Assembly (NCBI GenBank): GCA_033439265.1
Contig: JAVTVX010000031.1
Coordinates: 19,450,001-19,514,000 of the forward strand
Length of the DNA stretch: 64,000 bases
From: Dillenia suffruticosa
Lineage: Eukaryota > Streptophyta > Magnoliopsida > Dilleniales > Dilleniaceae
Direction: 5' to 3'
In this document: positions 46,542 to 59,525 of the stretch, one piece after another
How positions within the stretch are numbered: the first letter of the stretch is position 1
How the letters are laid out: each line of letters starts with the position of its first letter
Translations under genes and position numbers: made by a program
The notes under the pieces: model-generated
Databases searched by the model: none
Told to the model about the DNA's origin: nothing
What the model saw: the letters and a program-made list of their open reading frames with translations, nothing else

Positions 46542-47554
46542 ATGGATTCCGTGAAAGCAGCAGGAGGCATCCAAATGCTTCTGACTGCAGAAAAGGATGC
46601 TCAACAAGTTATCTCGAACGCTAGAAATTGTAAGAACTAATTGAAGTGTCATCTCGTTTTCTTATATTCTCTCTTCAAATCAAATCAACATCAACCTGTT
46701 CACACTTAACAGAAATGTTTATATTAACAAAATTTTCTATAATTTTGACCTATCGTTCCGGATACCCCCATTTTTGTAAAAAAAAAATTAATTGTATTTT
46801 TTGTCTTAACCAATCTACGTCTGGATTCATATTCCGATTGATTCTATTTGAGGTATGGTCAGACTCTTTATGAGGGGATCTCTTCCTGCATAATTTTTTT
46901 CATTCACAAGATTCAAACATAAATTCTTGATTAAAGAGTCTAAATACCTTTCTCATAAACCGACCGTCCATCGGTGTAAGAAATAATTGTATGCTCCCAT
47001 TTTTTGTTTTTGTTCTATTTTTTGGGTTTTAATTTCTTCTGATGATATCAATTTGTACCGATTCTTTTAAAAATAATTTGTTTTAATATTGGACAATGCA
47101 ATACTTTGTAATTTTTATAAAAATTTTAATAATATTATTGTCATTTTGTTTATATCATGTTGTGTCCTATTTTTATGCGCTTCATGGGATAAGACTCGTA
47201 ACCATTGGTTCTTGCATGATTCAGTCAAGATGACAAGGTTGAGGCAAGCAAAAGAAGAAGCTGACAGAGAAGTTGCCCAGCATCGCTCCAATTTGGAATC
47301 TGAATACCAGAACAAAATTTCCGAGGTACAGAATTATAGTTTAAATAGAATAAAAACCAAAACCATTGTGTCCTTATGTTGGGTTCTTTGTTTGACATTG
47401 TATGGAATAGACAAGTGGAAGTTCTGGGTCAACTGTAAAAAGGCTTGATGAGGAAACGGAAGAGAAAATCAACAGCTTGAAGCAGACATCCTCTAGGGTA
47501 TCTAAAGATGTCGTTGCCATGCTCATCAAGCATGTCACCACAGTGAGATCTTGA
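46542..47554 (+). CDS. VHA-G: V-type proton ATPase subunit G
   Basis: Three exons: 46542-46629, 47225-47325, 47411-47554; 333 nt, 110 aa, the usual length for plant subunit G. It is part of the peripheral stalk (with subunit E) linking the V1 head to the membrane sector of the proton pump on vacuole and endomembranes. Seen: N-terminal [20 protein letters not shown], the family hallmark; [13 protein letters not shown] in a long charged helix; and the C-terminal [17 protein letters not shown]. The usual NLKM is NFKM across the first exon junction, a conservative change. The gene stands between JmjC and OSCA on the opposite strand and is not in the Arabidopsis neighbourhood I recall, so it may be a lineage insertion. 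Confidence 0.95.
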
Positions 47555-47608
47555 GTTGCAGAAGGAAAAATATTCCCTGTTTTACATCTTTCTATTTATT
47601 TATTATTT

Positions 47609-47620
47609 GGGGGGGGGGGG
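47609..47620. repeat. Poly-G run downstream of VHA-G
   Basis: Twelve G within the likely 3' UTR, about 55 bp after the stop codon. One of several long G/C homopolymers in the window. Confidence 0.7.
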
Positions 47621-48166
47621 ACTTGCATCATCTTTCAGTTTGAAGCCTTGGCAAGATCTTCAAAAACATGTTCGTGACCTATGCATGGATGCTTTAGTGT
47701 TGCCAAGTATTTGTCTTGCTCATATCTACATCCTCAAATCATACTTATTGATACGACCTCCCCTTTGGGCAGTATTATCCACTGACATTAAGACCTCATG
47801 GTTTTGTCCCACAAAGGGTGACACAAAAGTTGAACATGGGATCACTCTAGTGCATAACCAATGCGGAATTAAGGCATCTCTATTTATTCTGAAAAAAAAT
47901 TAGTTATTTTACTTACCTAACATACGAGAGCAAAGAAGATTAAAGAACTGAGCAATAATGGAGTGGAGACAGCAAAAACATTGCCTTTGATATCTGTATT
48001 CCAATCTTGTTCATGGAACTAATTAACAACTTTCTACTCTATAGACCTATCTCTCCACCTAAAATTTAAGTTTGGTTCCTCTTTCTAATTTACAATGTCA
48101 ACCTCCATGTCTTTATATGCACACGGGCCTGAGTGTACGTGAAAATGCTAGTCCTTTGCCTGGATT

Positions 48167-51100
48167 TTAGGGTTGTTGAGAATCTTCAACTACCTCAGGC
48201 ACAGAAGGAGAGGAGCCGCCACTTATTTTGCTGGGTAATGGTGTGTTTCTCCGAGACTGACGTTTCGTGGGGACTAAGACCATTTCAGGCTCGCCCTTCA
48301 GAATCAGATCGTCATCATCTCCATCTTCACTGGCTTTGAAAATAGGATGAATATACGCATATTGGAGGTAGGCTTTCAGGTTGAAGTTTGGTTCTCTTGC
48401 TTTTTCCAGAGTATCCTTCATCATTGCTTCCTGAAAGGCCATAGCATAATGACCCTCAGTTCATATAAGTAGCTTTTTAAGATGAAAACACTAAAAGGAG
48501 GAATTTGACCATATTTGAGTAACTTTTTATTAATTCGACTGATAATGAAACTCAGGTTGCAATTAAGTTCCAACAAACCTGTAAAGGATATTTGGTGAAT
48601 GCAGGTTCATAACGACCCTTGCAAAACATATGGAACCAAATGGTTATCACGAGAAGCACAATGAGAAATGGTGTTGACTGAGCAGCTTGCTTGGTGCTCA
48701 ATAATCCCATTAGAAGTAGCTGTGAGATAACCAAGGCAGTTATTATACGTCCATGGACTGCTGGCCAAAATGCAGCACCACTCTCATACTCCTGGTTGTA
48801 AACATTTATGATCTGCAAGATGATAGAAAATTGAGTCAAATAAATGACAAGCAGCTATTTTGTAAGTGCAATACCATGTCTAGTAAATTCTACTCAACCC
48901 AATAGTCTTTGTCTTTCTCTAACCACTCTTCACCTGAAGCATCTTAAAATCAACTTATACTTCAGTACCTAATCTCGGTAGTGCTGTAAGTTTCCCATAA
49001 CTTCGCTTAAAGTTTTCCTTTTTTTCTTTCTTGGATGCAAAAATGCAGTAGATGATATCTACAAGTAACTCTATCCCCCCTTAGTTTGTTCTTCAACTGA
49101 TTACTTTGACATCAGGGTTGTTAAATTGAGGATCCTACCAAGGATCATACCCCATGCGTCCTCTAAATCTACAGCTTTCAAGCCATTAGAAAACAATGCC
49201 ATTTCTTTGGCAGGAACATCACATGACTATTGGTATATTTTACCACCAAAGCCGAAAGAGTTTAGTTTTACCTGGTGGCGAAACACAACATATGCCAAGG
49301 CAAAGAACACAATGATAAAAGGAAGTAAGATTGGGGTCACCACAGCATATACAAGGCCCAGCAAAAAATAAAACTGAATTTGAGGTTCTCCGGTGTTAAA
49401 ACCGAGACTTCCTGGTTCCATTGCGTCGTCTCTATCCTTTTCCGTCTTCACCAAGAAGAAATTCTTCAAGTGAAAGATTATCAATGGTTTCAACCTTAGA
49501 ATCTCTCCAGCAATTCCAGCCCAGCCATCAACCATAATATAAGTTATGAAGAAAGTAGCCTTCATTGGAATTGCTACTCCAATTGTTTTTGGGATGCTGC
49601 AAAAGAAAGCTTTCATTTTACTTCTCACTCTCTAAACTTGAGGCAAAGCTCTTAAAATGATTCAAATAACATGATACACTAGTATAGCATAAGTAAAAAC
49701 TTGTTTCCTACTTAACTGTGTCCTATTTAAAAGATTTTTTATATTGCTGTTTTCTTATTATGTCGTGTCCACTATAGAGTCCATTCTTCATAAGCTGGTA
49801 ATGTTTCATTCTTTCAGCCAGAACCTTTACAATTACTTCTACAAACTAGGCAATAGTAATCTCTTCAATAGCATATTTTTCCATGTAAATTATGAATTAT
49901 TCATATACATGAACTATTTGTGCTTTGCTGAGCAAGTGCTACCATTGCCAAAAGGCCATATTGCATCCAGTATTGGCTAAGCTCGACGACATGTACATAA
50001 TTGCTCCATGTAGAACACCATTGCAATAATCACACTTAAACATACCAAACTCCTTTGGGTTGAGTGGTCAGACATTCTACCCTCTTAACTAGGAGTCTCG
50101 AGTTCGAGTTCTGGGAATGGAGAAAAAGGATTTGGGAGAGCCAACCCCTCAATGGGCCCCACAGTGCTTGAACTGGATTACTTAGGCAAAGCCCGGATAC
50201 TGGTTGGTGAAAACCAAAAAATAATAATAATAATAATAATAGTAATAATAATAATCACACTTAAACATGGATTTACGCAAGCAATGAGTGTCTCAACACC
50301 TATTCTTGCAAGATTTACTGATGAGTGATCAGGATGATACCATCAGGTTAGGTTAGAAAGATGGTAACTAGACAGTACTCAAGCCTCCAGAAGGAGCCTC
50401 CTGGACAGGAACTATGCAACTATTCCATTACAAGCAGATAAACTAAACAATCCCACAATATAGAACCCTGATGAAGACACATATGCAAGAATACTTACTC
50501 ATTTGCTGACTGATTTATAAATGCTTGTAGCTGTTCAAATGCAGTACCAGTGATTATGCTGCCGAGGAATACATTGACAAAGTTAAAAAGATAATATCTA
50601 GATGCAGCTCTCCTTTCCAAAGATGATAGGGATATAAAGCCTTCAACTTTAGACATCATCATGAGAATTGCTGGCAGAAAAATGAGAAAAAGCTTCAAAG
50701 CAATGCCGGGTAGAAAGCCTTGGATAACTGACTTGATAAATTTACTGCAATCCAAAGTGATCTCCACCGATGTTAGTAACAGACCTTAACAGAGAGATGT
50801 TATTTGACCAGAAATTGTTATCTTTCAAAATGTATAGCGCAAAAAAATTATAGATCTTACTAACTGCCCAATAGACTTTTCCTCACAGGTGCTAAGATAC
50901 AAGTGTACTTTCTCCGTATGAGGGAAAATAACACATGAAACAATTGAGTTCACCTAGACCACCCCAAACAACAAATGGGCTTTTCAATGACAGAATAAAA
51001 ATGCACTTTCTCAGTAGCGACCATATGCAATGTTCCTTTCACCATAGCCACGTGGTACAACATAACACAAGTAGAGAACAATCACATGCCAGGAGTGCAT

Positions 51101-54100
51101 TTCAAAGAGTTTGATTCATTATTATTTTCTTTCTTGGTATGGTACTCTGTGTATGCCTGTGTATGTGTGGGGGAAGGTGACAGGATTTGTTTGTTCCACA
51201 GAAACTATTGACTAAAGCAGATGAGAAAGAGGTAAAACTCACATATCAATGATTGGCTTTAAGAAGGGTGCCTTCTTCTCAATCCCCTCGATATTTGCAA
51301 GGGATTGAACAAATGCAATTGGGATCATGAAGAAGAAGGTGAGGAAAAAGAAAGCAACAGCAATTATTAGCCTTCTGACTGTCAGAGAAACATATGGAAT
51401 GGCCAAGTTCTGCCAATACACATCACGTGGCTCCGGAGCCCACTCAGTTAACCATATGGTTGGATTTCTTGATTGCTGAGTCTGTGCACAGACAGCAGCT
51501 CCCCAACGAGTTTTGAAAGACACAAATGCTGCAGGCATGATATACTTGGAATCATTTGTTACCATTTCTTTCTCTGCAGCTATCTGAAAAATGAATTATA
51601 CAAGAAAATCAGAGCAGACCATAATACATGATTCCATTCGTGCATATCAGAAATTGAAATCCACGCATATTAACAACAAATTCTTTCACGCCGAAGCAAA
51701 GAAAAATCCAAGAATCTGAAAATAAAAAAATAAAAAAAATAATCAAGAAAGCAGGTAGATTGATCATTTGGTGTATGCTTGGATAATCTAGCCAAGCAAG
51801 AAAATAGCGAAGCAGCACTACCATGTGCAGTTAGCATCTAGATAATCACGATGCTAATCTGGAGCTAAAAGTAAGAAGGCATTCACTTTGCACATTACAT
51901 GAGATAGTGTAGGCGGACAACTACCACCTTAACATCCATTTAATAAATCACAACAGCAAAGAACCAGATTTTAAGGATGGGCTACTCTGACACAAGATCA
52001 AAAGAAATCCAAATATTTTCTGAAATTACATTACAATATAAATTGCAATAAAAATGAATGAATAGAATATAGACCATCAGTGACACGGAAAAAAGATTGC
52101 TAATAAACTCTTAAAAGATGAACAATGTAATAAAAGATCATTTTGGGGGTGCTTACTTCTTTTGACAGCCTCCCAATTTCAGACTTTTGATGATCAATTG
52201 CATCCACCTTTTCTCCCCAGCAGCCAAGAAAACCAGTCTAAAAAGGGAAAGTGAAATCATTCAGAAGACATTTAGATCAGTGTAAACATTACCGACAAAT
52301 TCTAACCACAACACAATAAACCTTGACATCTTACTGCAGTACCTTCATTATGGGTCTCCTTGACTGATTTCTAGAATATTTAAGCTCATAGTAATCATGC
52401 CAGTTCTGTGCTTTTTCCTTCTCCTTGACCAATGATGCAAGTTTGTTGGCATTGTATACAACCTGCTCGGAGTTTTTTACATGATCAAAATATGAATTAA
52501 GGTAAAATGTCTGCTAATGAGTGACACTAGGTACAGTCTACACCTTACGTTTCAATAGAAAATCTATGAACAAAATAATCATTTGGACACACAAAACAAG
52601 CCTATCCCATCTTCTTTCTGTCTAAAAGTAATGATTTTATCATAAACGTAATGAACCATAACAAAAACAGTTAATCAAGATCTGCTCCGCGAACTGCAGC
52701 AATTCAGCAGCTAGCTATCAAAAACAAAATACAATCTGTACAACACGCAACTCCAAAAAACCACAGAAAATCAAGATGGACAACACAAAAAAACTCTGAA
52801 AATAAGTATGCCGAAACTTCAAAATAGCCTGACTAGAAGAAATGAGATTGACCCAGTAACGTTGATGTCAACAGATCGTTAGTAAACCAAATGTGTGTGG
52901 TTGGAATACCTTGTAGCCATTTAAGTTGACAAATTACTTCCATAACCTTGCTGCAACAGCCATGATAACGATCCACAAGAAATTAATGTCTAACCATCAT
53001 ACCAAAAGTTCAAATAAACCTCCTCACTATTAAACACTCATTATTAATCAAGAGACACCATACAAGGTTCAGTACAATCAGACAACAGAATAGGAAAACT
53101 CCTAAAGATATATTAACCACAGGATTCCCACAAATTTCCTGCTGGAAGCAGAAGTACTAGAGTTTCTCTACCTACAGCACTTATCAACAATATTATATTC
53201 CCAGCGTATTTGCTTTTACTTAATACAAGATTCTAGCCCGCCCACCCTCCCACACCCCTCTTTCCACCTGGCCAACACCCAACTCTCTCCACCACCTCTC
53301 CTTTGCCACCAAAATTCATATATTTACATATATTTCATTAAAGGTGATACCTAAAGAAGTGATCAATTTGGCTAGAACAAATATATCTGAAAAATACAAT
53401 CATAGAATTGAATTTCATAAACCTAGTGCTTGAATTGAACTCAACTTCCCCACAAAAGATTGTTTAATATATGAAGATAACTTACCTCATGAGTAAGATA
53501 GTGATCCGGATGGTTAACAAGGAAAAAATGCTCCACAAGCTCACTAATGGATTCATCAGGGTCTGGTGGCACATTTCTCACAAGAACCTGCAATAATCAG
53601 AATTTGCTAGTTGAGTAGGGAGCATAAGCATAGCATAATGCAATCAAATCTGCTGCAAAACAACAAACATCTCAATCTCAAATACGCTTTCAGAAAGTGT
53701 GCACACTAAATTAGTCACGCAGTGAACTCAAAGCCCAGCCCTCTTACCTATGCTCAAACTCGTTAGTGCTGGACTCCCACACCCATACTCCCACTCCAAC
53801 AAGAAAAAAAGACTCAAAAGAACAGAAAAAAAATAAAATAAAAATTACTTCAGACTGGAGGTTTAAACGCTTGCTGTTCTGTTCCCTAAATATTTGATCC
53901 ATCTTGATCTTTCAGTATTATTTTTTGAATGCTTAATCCATTAAGGTCATTTGTTTTCATCAAAGTAAAATAAGAATAAACAGGGAAATCAAATTGAATG
54001 ATTAAAGAGAATGTTCTCGCAGATCCCTCCAGAAGAGAGGCACAAAATTAAAATATGTGATGAGGTGGAGGGTCAACCAGCCAATGGAGCTAGTCATGGT

Positions 54101-55704
54101 ACAGAAATTGCAATTTTCTATTTTTATAGAACTTTGCTCCCTTGTGTAGCTCTCATAAAGCTCTTCCCATAAAACAAATGAATGCAGAAAAGAATGGAAA
54201 GAAAGAAAAACATTCCAAAGATAGGATGACGTCCAAAAGATGAAGATATGAACCAATTATGGTCCCTACCGTAAATTGATCTGGACGACGCCTCTCTGAT
54301 GCAAGAAAATGCAACCTCATCGATGCAACCACCTCATACTCCTTCAGCAACACATAGCATGTCCAAAAAGTGAAGATATAGGCCATCACTATATGAGCTG
54401 AGAACCTGTAAAGTAAAATCTTCAGTATTGAGATTGAAACATATCAAATCGTATAGCAGACTAATTTAACTGGAAACAAGGTTTTCATATAACTCACCTA
54501 GGTGATCCGAGAGGAATATTTGATATAGAAAGTGTGTCAATATCACTGTAAGTTACTTTGGCCAACTTTAAGGTGCTATTTGTCACATTAACTGGCACTA
54601 GAATAGTCAATGCAAGAAATGCTATAGGAACGAAAATTTTAAGCCTGAAAAAGTAAACAGTTACCGAGAGTGAGTATATTAATTAAAAAAATAAAAATTA
54701 ACAAGAGAACATACTGTTATCAACCACAAACCAATAATGAAAGGCATTTGACAAATACAACGGGCGGAACACTCCGAACAATCTATTGGCGTATTATCTG
54801 AATCCTTCAGCACAAAACATAAATGACATTAAAATTTTCACCAAAAAATAGAGAAGAGCCATGCTTTATTATCTGTGTGAACTTACAGTAATAGCATGTG
54901 TGTTAAGTTAGCTAGTTAGTCTTATGCAATTTCATGCTACTCTCTTCCAATTGTCTTCAATTCATTAGTCACCTAAAATGCCTCTATAGCAGAACAATAT
55001 CAGTAGATTTGAGGGACAAATGCTAGCCAAGCACTTATCTCGGCACTTCCTGGGGTGATTTCATCCCTGACCAACTTACCATTCCTTCCAAAAATTGGGC
55101 TATGGGTGATCACCAACAAAATAAGCACAATTTCTCAGCAAAAAACAAAAAATGCTGGTACAAATTTTTCATTGGATAGCTACAAAAGGAAAAGGAAAAC
55201 TACACAGACAACTTCAGGCTGCATTAGGCTAACTACCAAACCAATGTTAGAGATCACAACATCAGCTCAGCAAAGCCACTCAAATCACAATGTAAAGGCA
55301 GCATCCATGTAGCAAAATAGTTGATTGAGATATAATCTGCAATGGAAACAAAACCAGAAAATAGGAAAGAAATAAATAGTTGTTGCATACCCTATTAGGT
55401 AAATCCGCAAATAAATTGCAGAATCTAATCCTGCGTGCTCAATAAGCTCAGGCTCTGGCATTTGCAGTGCAGCTGGCATCCAATTCAGAAACCTCACATA
55501 TGACCGATAGTCCAAATTGACAAATCTGCTGACGAACGCTCCTGAATGCGTTGGGCTGCTTCTTAACCCCTTTATATACCATTTTGGAAAATATACCCTA
55601 TCATTAAATGGTTGAAGGCGTAATATAGCAAATGCCACAAGAAAGATAATTGCACTGAGGATATTAATAGCTGCTGCAACTCCTATATCAGCAAGTGTCG
55701 CCAT
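48167..55704 (-). CDS. OSCA1-type hyperosmolality-gated calcium-permeable channel (CSC1-like)
   Basis: Eleven exons, in transcript order 55391-55704, 54498-54644, 54270-54405, 53486-53587, 52343-52462, 52157-52237, 51243-51583, 50499-50744, 49272-49596, 48579-48812, 48167-48430; 2310 nt, 769 aa, close to the ~770 of Arabidopsis OSCA1 proteins. These are plasma-membrane, mechanically gated cation channels that raise cytosolic Ca under osmotic or immune stress. Seen: N-terminal helix and LRLQPFNDRVYFPKWY; long cytosolic loop (about 185-355) with VRNVPPDPDES and NWHDYYELKYSR; the DUF221/RSN1_7TM pore part from about 355 to 670 with MIPIAFVQSLANI, IKSVIQGFLPGIAL, FNFVNVFLGSIITGTAF, MKATFFITYIMVDGWAG, GLVYAVVTPILLPFI; hydrophilic C-tail from 683. 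Ser54 matches in position the BIK1 phosphosite I recall for AtOSCA1.3. Intron 8 holds a SINE. The exon 1 boundary may be off by one base. Confidence 0.95.
50044..50249 (+). mobile_element. tRNA-derived SINE in OSCA intron 8
   Basis: Flanked by a perfect 19-bp duplication, AATAATCACACTTAAACAT, at 50025-50043 and 50250-50268. Near the 5' end, GGGTTGAGTGGTCAGAC resembles a polymerase III box A and TCGAGTTCGAGTTCTG a box B; the 3' end is an AATAAT-repeat tail. Perfect duplications indicate a fairly recent insertion. It lies antisense to the host gene, well away from the splice sites. Confidence 0.88.
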
Positions 55705-57386
55705 CTAGAATCAGGCAAATTTTCCTGCAACACAAACAACCTTTGATCTTAAGTTAGATAAATATAACACTATACATATGAGAGCTTGAGGAAGGTTATC
55801 ATGGCTGTTAATTTCTATCCATATCCAGATATCTATCCATTTGTAGCAACCAATAAAGAGGAAAATGGATATAAATCACCCATTTAACTACCTTCAGTAA
55901 CATGTCATATTTCTCTCAGTGTCACCAGTCATTAAGTCTCATGAGATAAGATAAGTTAATCACAGGACAGCCATCATGAGTGCATTGCATAACCTGTAGT
56001 TCTGATACCAGTCAACTGAGTTAGGGCCTGCATCCTAAAACCCAATGGAGAGCTACATGAATCTTTCTTCAAACTTCTAGAAGGATATTGCAAACATCTT
56101 CCTGTTTCTCATTTCCTCGATATTCTAGAAAATGTTACTCAAAGAAAAATCTTATCCACCCTTAAATTTTCAGTAATTTTATTTTTGACAAAAAATTCAA
56201 AGGGGCTGTTCCTAAAGAGATGACATTGAATAACACACACAGATTTGATTTTTATGGTATCTGAGTGTTGTTTCAATAAAAAAAAAAAAAAAGAGTATCT
56301 CACTGTTGTTGATTAAGCCCCAACCTCAACAATCCAAAATCTGCCCCACCCAGACACAACGGCAATTCAATGTAGTTAAACCCGCGCCCAAGAAAAGTAA
56401 TCTCAGACCTCTTTCCATAGTTAACGACCTTATAGAACTGGGATAGCAGTAGAAGCAAACCAAAACTAGATGCAAACTTGATCGAGTCTCAATAACCCCA
56501 TTGAACTATTCTCATAAGAGGAAAATTCCACATTGAACATAGTAACCTCAAATTTTATGGGCAGTTGACCAAGTAAAATTATTACATAGTGTGCAACATA
56601 GGCAACTCAGTCAAACCATGCATCTATAAAGATTATATATTTTGGCTTAGATGACAAACTTATAACCTCCTTCACACAAAGCTATGGCCTATTCCATCAG
56701 GACCATATAACATAAATTTGCTATCTTTTTCTTAAAACATCTCCTATTCCAAGCTCTTCAATAAAGACAAATACCTAAAAAGCTCAGCATAAATTTTCTT
56801 TTAATAAACATCATATCATCCATTCATAAATCTATAGCTTGTTTCAAGGGTTCAAACTAATATATTCTACTTCAGGCTGGCCACCGAATCGTTTATAATT
56901 TTAAAAATCATAACCCCGAATATTATTTGCCCCCCTAAAAAGTCTTACCCTGCTCCCTGAAATTATAACTCGAAATATATGCTGTAATTCGCTCTGGCAT
57001 GGCCGGCCCATGTTCTACTTCAAGCTGTCTGGTTAATACAAAGGCCTAATATAAGCATGATCTTCCCCCCCCCCCCCAAAAAAAAATCTAAATTTAAGTT
57101 CCATAACATAAAATGCTAATATATGCTATTTCATCAAGACCATACATTCATAAAATTTATGTCTTTCCTTAGATTTCAAACTAACATCTTCTATTTCAAG
57201 CTATGCAATACAAATAAATTACCTAAAACTAAGCATGGAAAATATTAACAAAAGAAGCCATTTGGGTACAACCCAAGTAGAGAGAAAGAGAGACATACAC
57301 TTGTCAAGAAGCTTTATTCTGTTGACAATGCTAAACCATCCATTGAACAAGTAACTAAGGATGGAAAAGTTGTAGATCTGAAAGCA

Positions 57387-57417
<31 letters not shown>

Positions 57418-57600
57418 ATAAGCGTTATAATTGCTTCAGCATGAATCAAAACGAAAAGAACATTCTTAAAGCTTCTTCCTTAGACAGATTGAAAAAGCAA
57501 TCCCTATTCCAATCCTTAATCCTCATGTAACCCTTCACCAAACCAAACACGGTTCATAAAAGAATCGGATACCTTTTTCTGACTCTACCCCACTTCACTC
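55705..57600 (-). other. OSCA upstream region
   Basis: Presumptive leader, perhaps with an untranslated intron, and promoter. A GA repeat at 57389-57418 and a C run at about 57065-57078 are present. No other coding gene is visible. Confidence 0.4.
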
Positions 57601-58254
57601 CACCATCGAATGAATGACCGCGACAACGTTAAACAGCGTTTGACGGTAGGCGCGTGCACTCGTACATTGGTTTCGTCTCTTTGGTTCGAAAGCCAAGTTG
57701 TAGCCCAGCTTAAAAGGGGGAAGTGAAAGGGATTGGAAAATCTATTAAAGTAATTTTAATATTTTATTATTTTGGATTTGGAGGCTTGATAGGTTAGGTG
57801 TGAGGTTAGTTATTTAAGGAGGAGTAGATGGTTTAAGTCGAATATTTTGATACGTTGTCCAATGATCGGGATCTTTTACAAAAGTATATTTTAAATTTAA
57901 ATTTTATATAAAAACGATTTTATCTTTTAAAAAATCAATTCAATTCGAATCAAATTTATTTAAATTTAATATAATTAATAAATATTTATTATTTATTCTT
58001 AAAAAAAAAGATGAAAATTATATAGAAAGTTTGGTAATTTTTTAATATTTTGATAGTATTATAATTATGAATTTGTTAAAAAAATAATAATTTTAAATCA
58101 GACAATATATTTCTTGAAGTTTTGTCGCTTCTTTTTTATTTTATTTAACTTGTTATAATTATAGAGGTTGTAAATAAGAGTTAAAATTTTACTTAATCTT
58201 TAATTAATTTTAAGCTTAACTTTAGTCGGCATGCTTAGTCCTTTAATCAGATGC

Positions 58255-58520
58255 CTTTGACCACGCTTCGTTTTTATGATGTCGGCAAGAAACGACATGT
58301 GGCGCAACGGTAACATTTTTTGGACGGATTTGAGTTGTGAAGACGGTTGTTTGGCCGGCGCGCGTCTCGACCGCGTGCGATCCACCGTCCAAGCAATTTT
58401 TGAGTCGGTCTCGTGATTGATGTGTGCTCCAGACCGTTCGGTCGGGTGACGTGGCGTGATGTGGGAACCGGCTGAGATGGAATTACACGGGTCTTGGCTG
58501 ATTCCCACTCTGCCGGTCCA
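58255..58520. other. GC-rich island of unknown nature
   Basis: About 265 bp with many CpG (GGCCGGCGCGCGTCTCGACC, GTTCGGTCGGGTGACGTGGC) inside DNA of very low GC. It includes ACGTGGC, a G-box/ABRE core. Minus-strand frames of about 100 codons cross it but show no motif or splice structure. It could be a detached promoter or a transposon interior. Confidence 0.4.
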
Positions 58521-59492
58521 AGTATGAATGATGGAGCTCTATTAATAATTTCGCTTAGAAAATAATAATAATAATTTAAAATTAAATATTTTATTTTTCC
58601 CATGAATGGAAGGAAAAAAAAAGGTCTTCATCTACTATTATGATTTTTAACTAAATATGATATTTAGGTTAAATTATAGTTACCGGTCTTAGTGACTTTG
58701 TTATCACGATCCATCAAATTTTCGAATAATTTACATAATTTTTTAAAATTTGAAAAAAATTGAATAAATGCTTTTTTTTAATTGAGTCTAAACTAATTAT
58801 ATCAAAATTTGAAATTTTTGTCCCCAACATTTGTGAAAAAACTATTTTAATACTAAAATTACAAATTGATAATATGATTCATAAAAAAATAAATATACTA
58901 TTAATGCCTAATTGGTTCAATAAATAAGTATTACTATCTAAATAAGGTATCAAATTCAAATTTTGTGTATAATAAAAATAAATACTAAATTTTATTCTTT
59001 AAGATCCTAACCTGGTTCAAGTCAGATTTAATTGAATTTAATATGATTATCGAATATAAATGATATGATATATATAATTAATTCATAGTATTAAAGCACA
59101 ATTTAGAGGTAGCCTCCACCGAAGATTATATTTAATTAACCATTTATCGTTTAAATTAAAGAGATTTATTTTAAAAAATTATTTAATTTTGTATGAGTTA
59201 AAAAATGTTACAAATAAAAAGGGGTGGTCTTTATATCAATATATTTAAATTAATTTTTGTTTAAATCGATTAAAATATATTAAATTTATTAAAATTTAAT
59301 AAGCAGATCTTGATGGAAGATATTATATAAGATTAGCAACAAGTCAACTAGTTGGACAAAAAGAATTTTAAAACAATGGTAATACAATCCGAAGGTCAAG
59401 GCAAAGAAAATGGACAAAAAGAGAATAGCAATAAGTCAATTAAGAGAATACAACAAGCTCGGTTGCAACAACAAAATTTATTCTTATTTTTA

Positions 59493-59494
<2 letters not shown>

Positions 59495-59525
<31 letters not shown>
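59495..59525. repeat. (ATT)n microsatellite
   Basis: About ten uninterrupted ATT units in intergenic DNA. Confidence 0.85.

Noticed and set aside
50044-50120. tRNA gene suggested by box A and box B-like sequences
   Set aside because: No cloverleaf acceptor stem; the A/T tail and 19-bp target duplication show a SINE.
58200-58603. Two minus-strand frames of about 100 codons across the GC island
   Set aside because: No recognisable domain, and length is expected by chance in GC-rich DNA.
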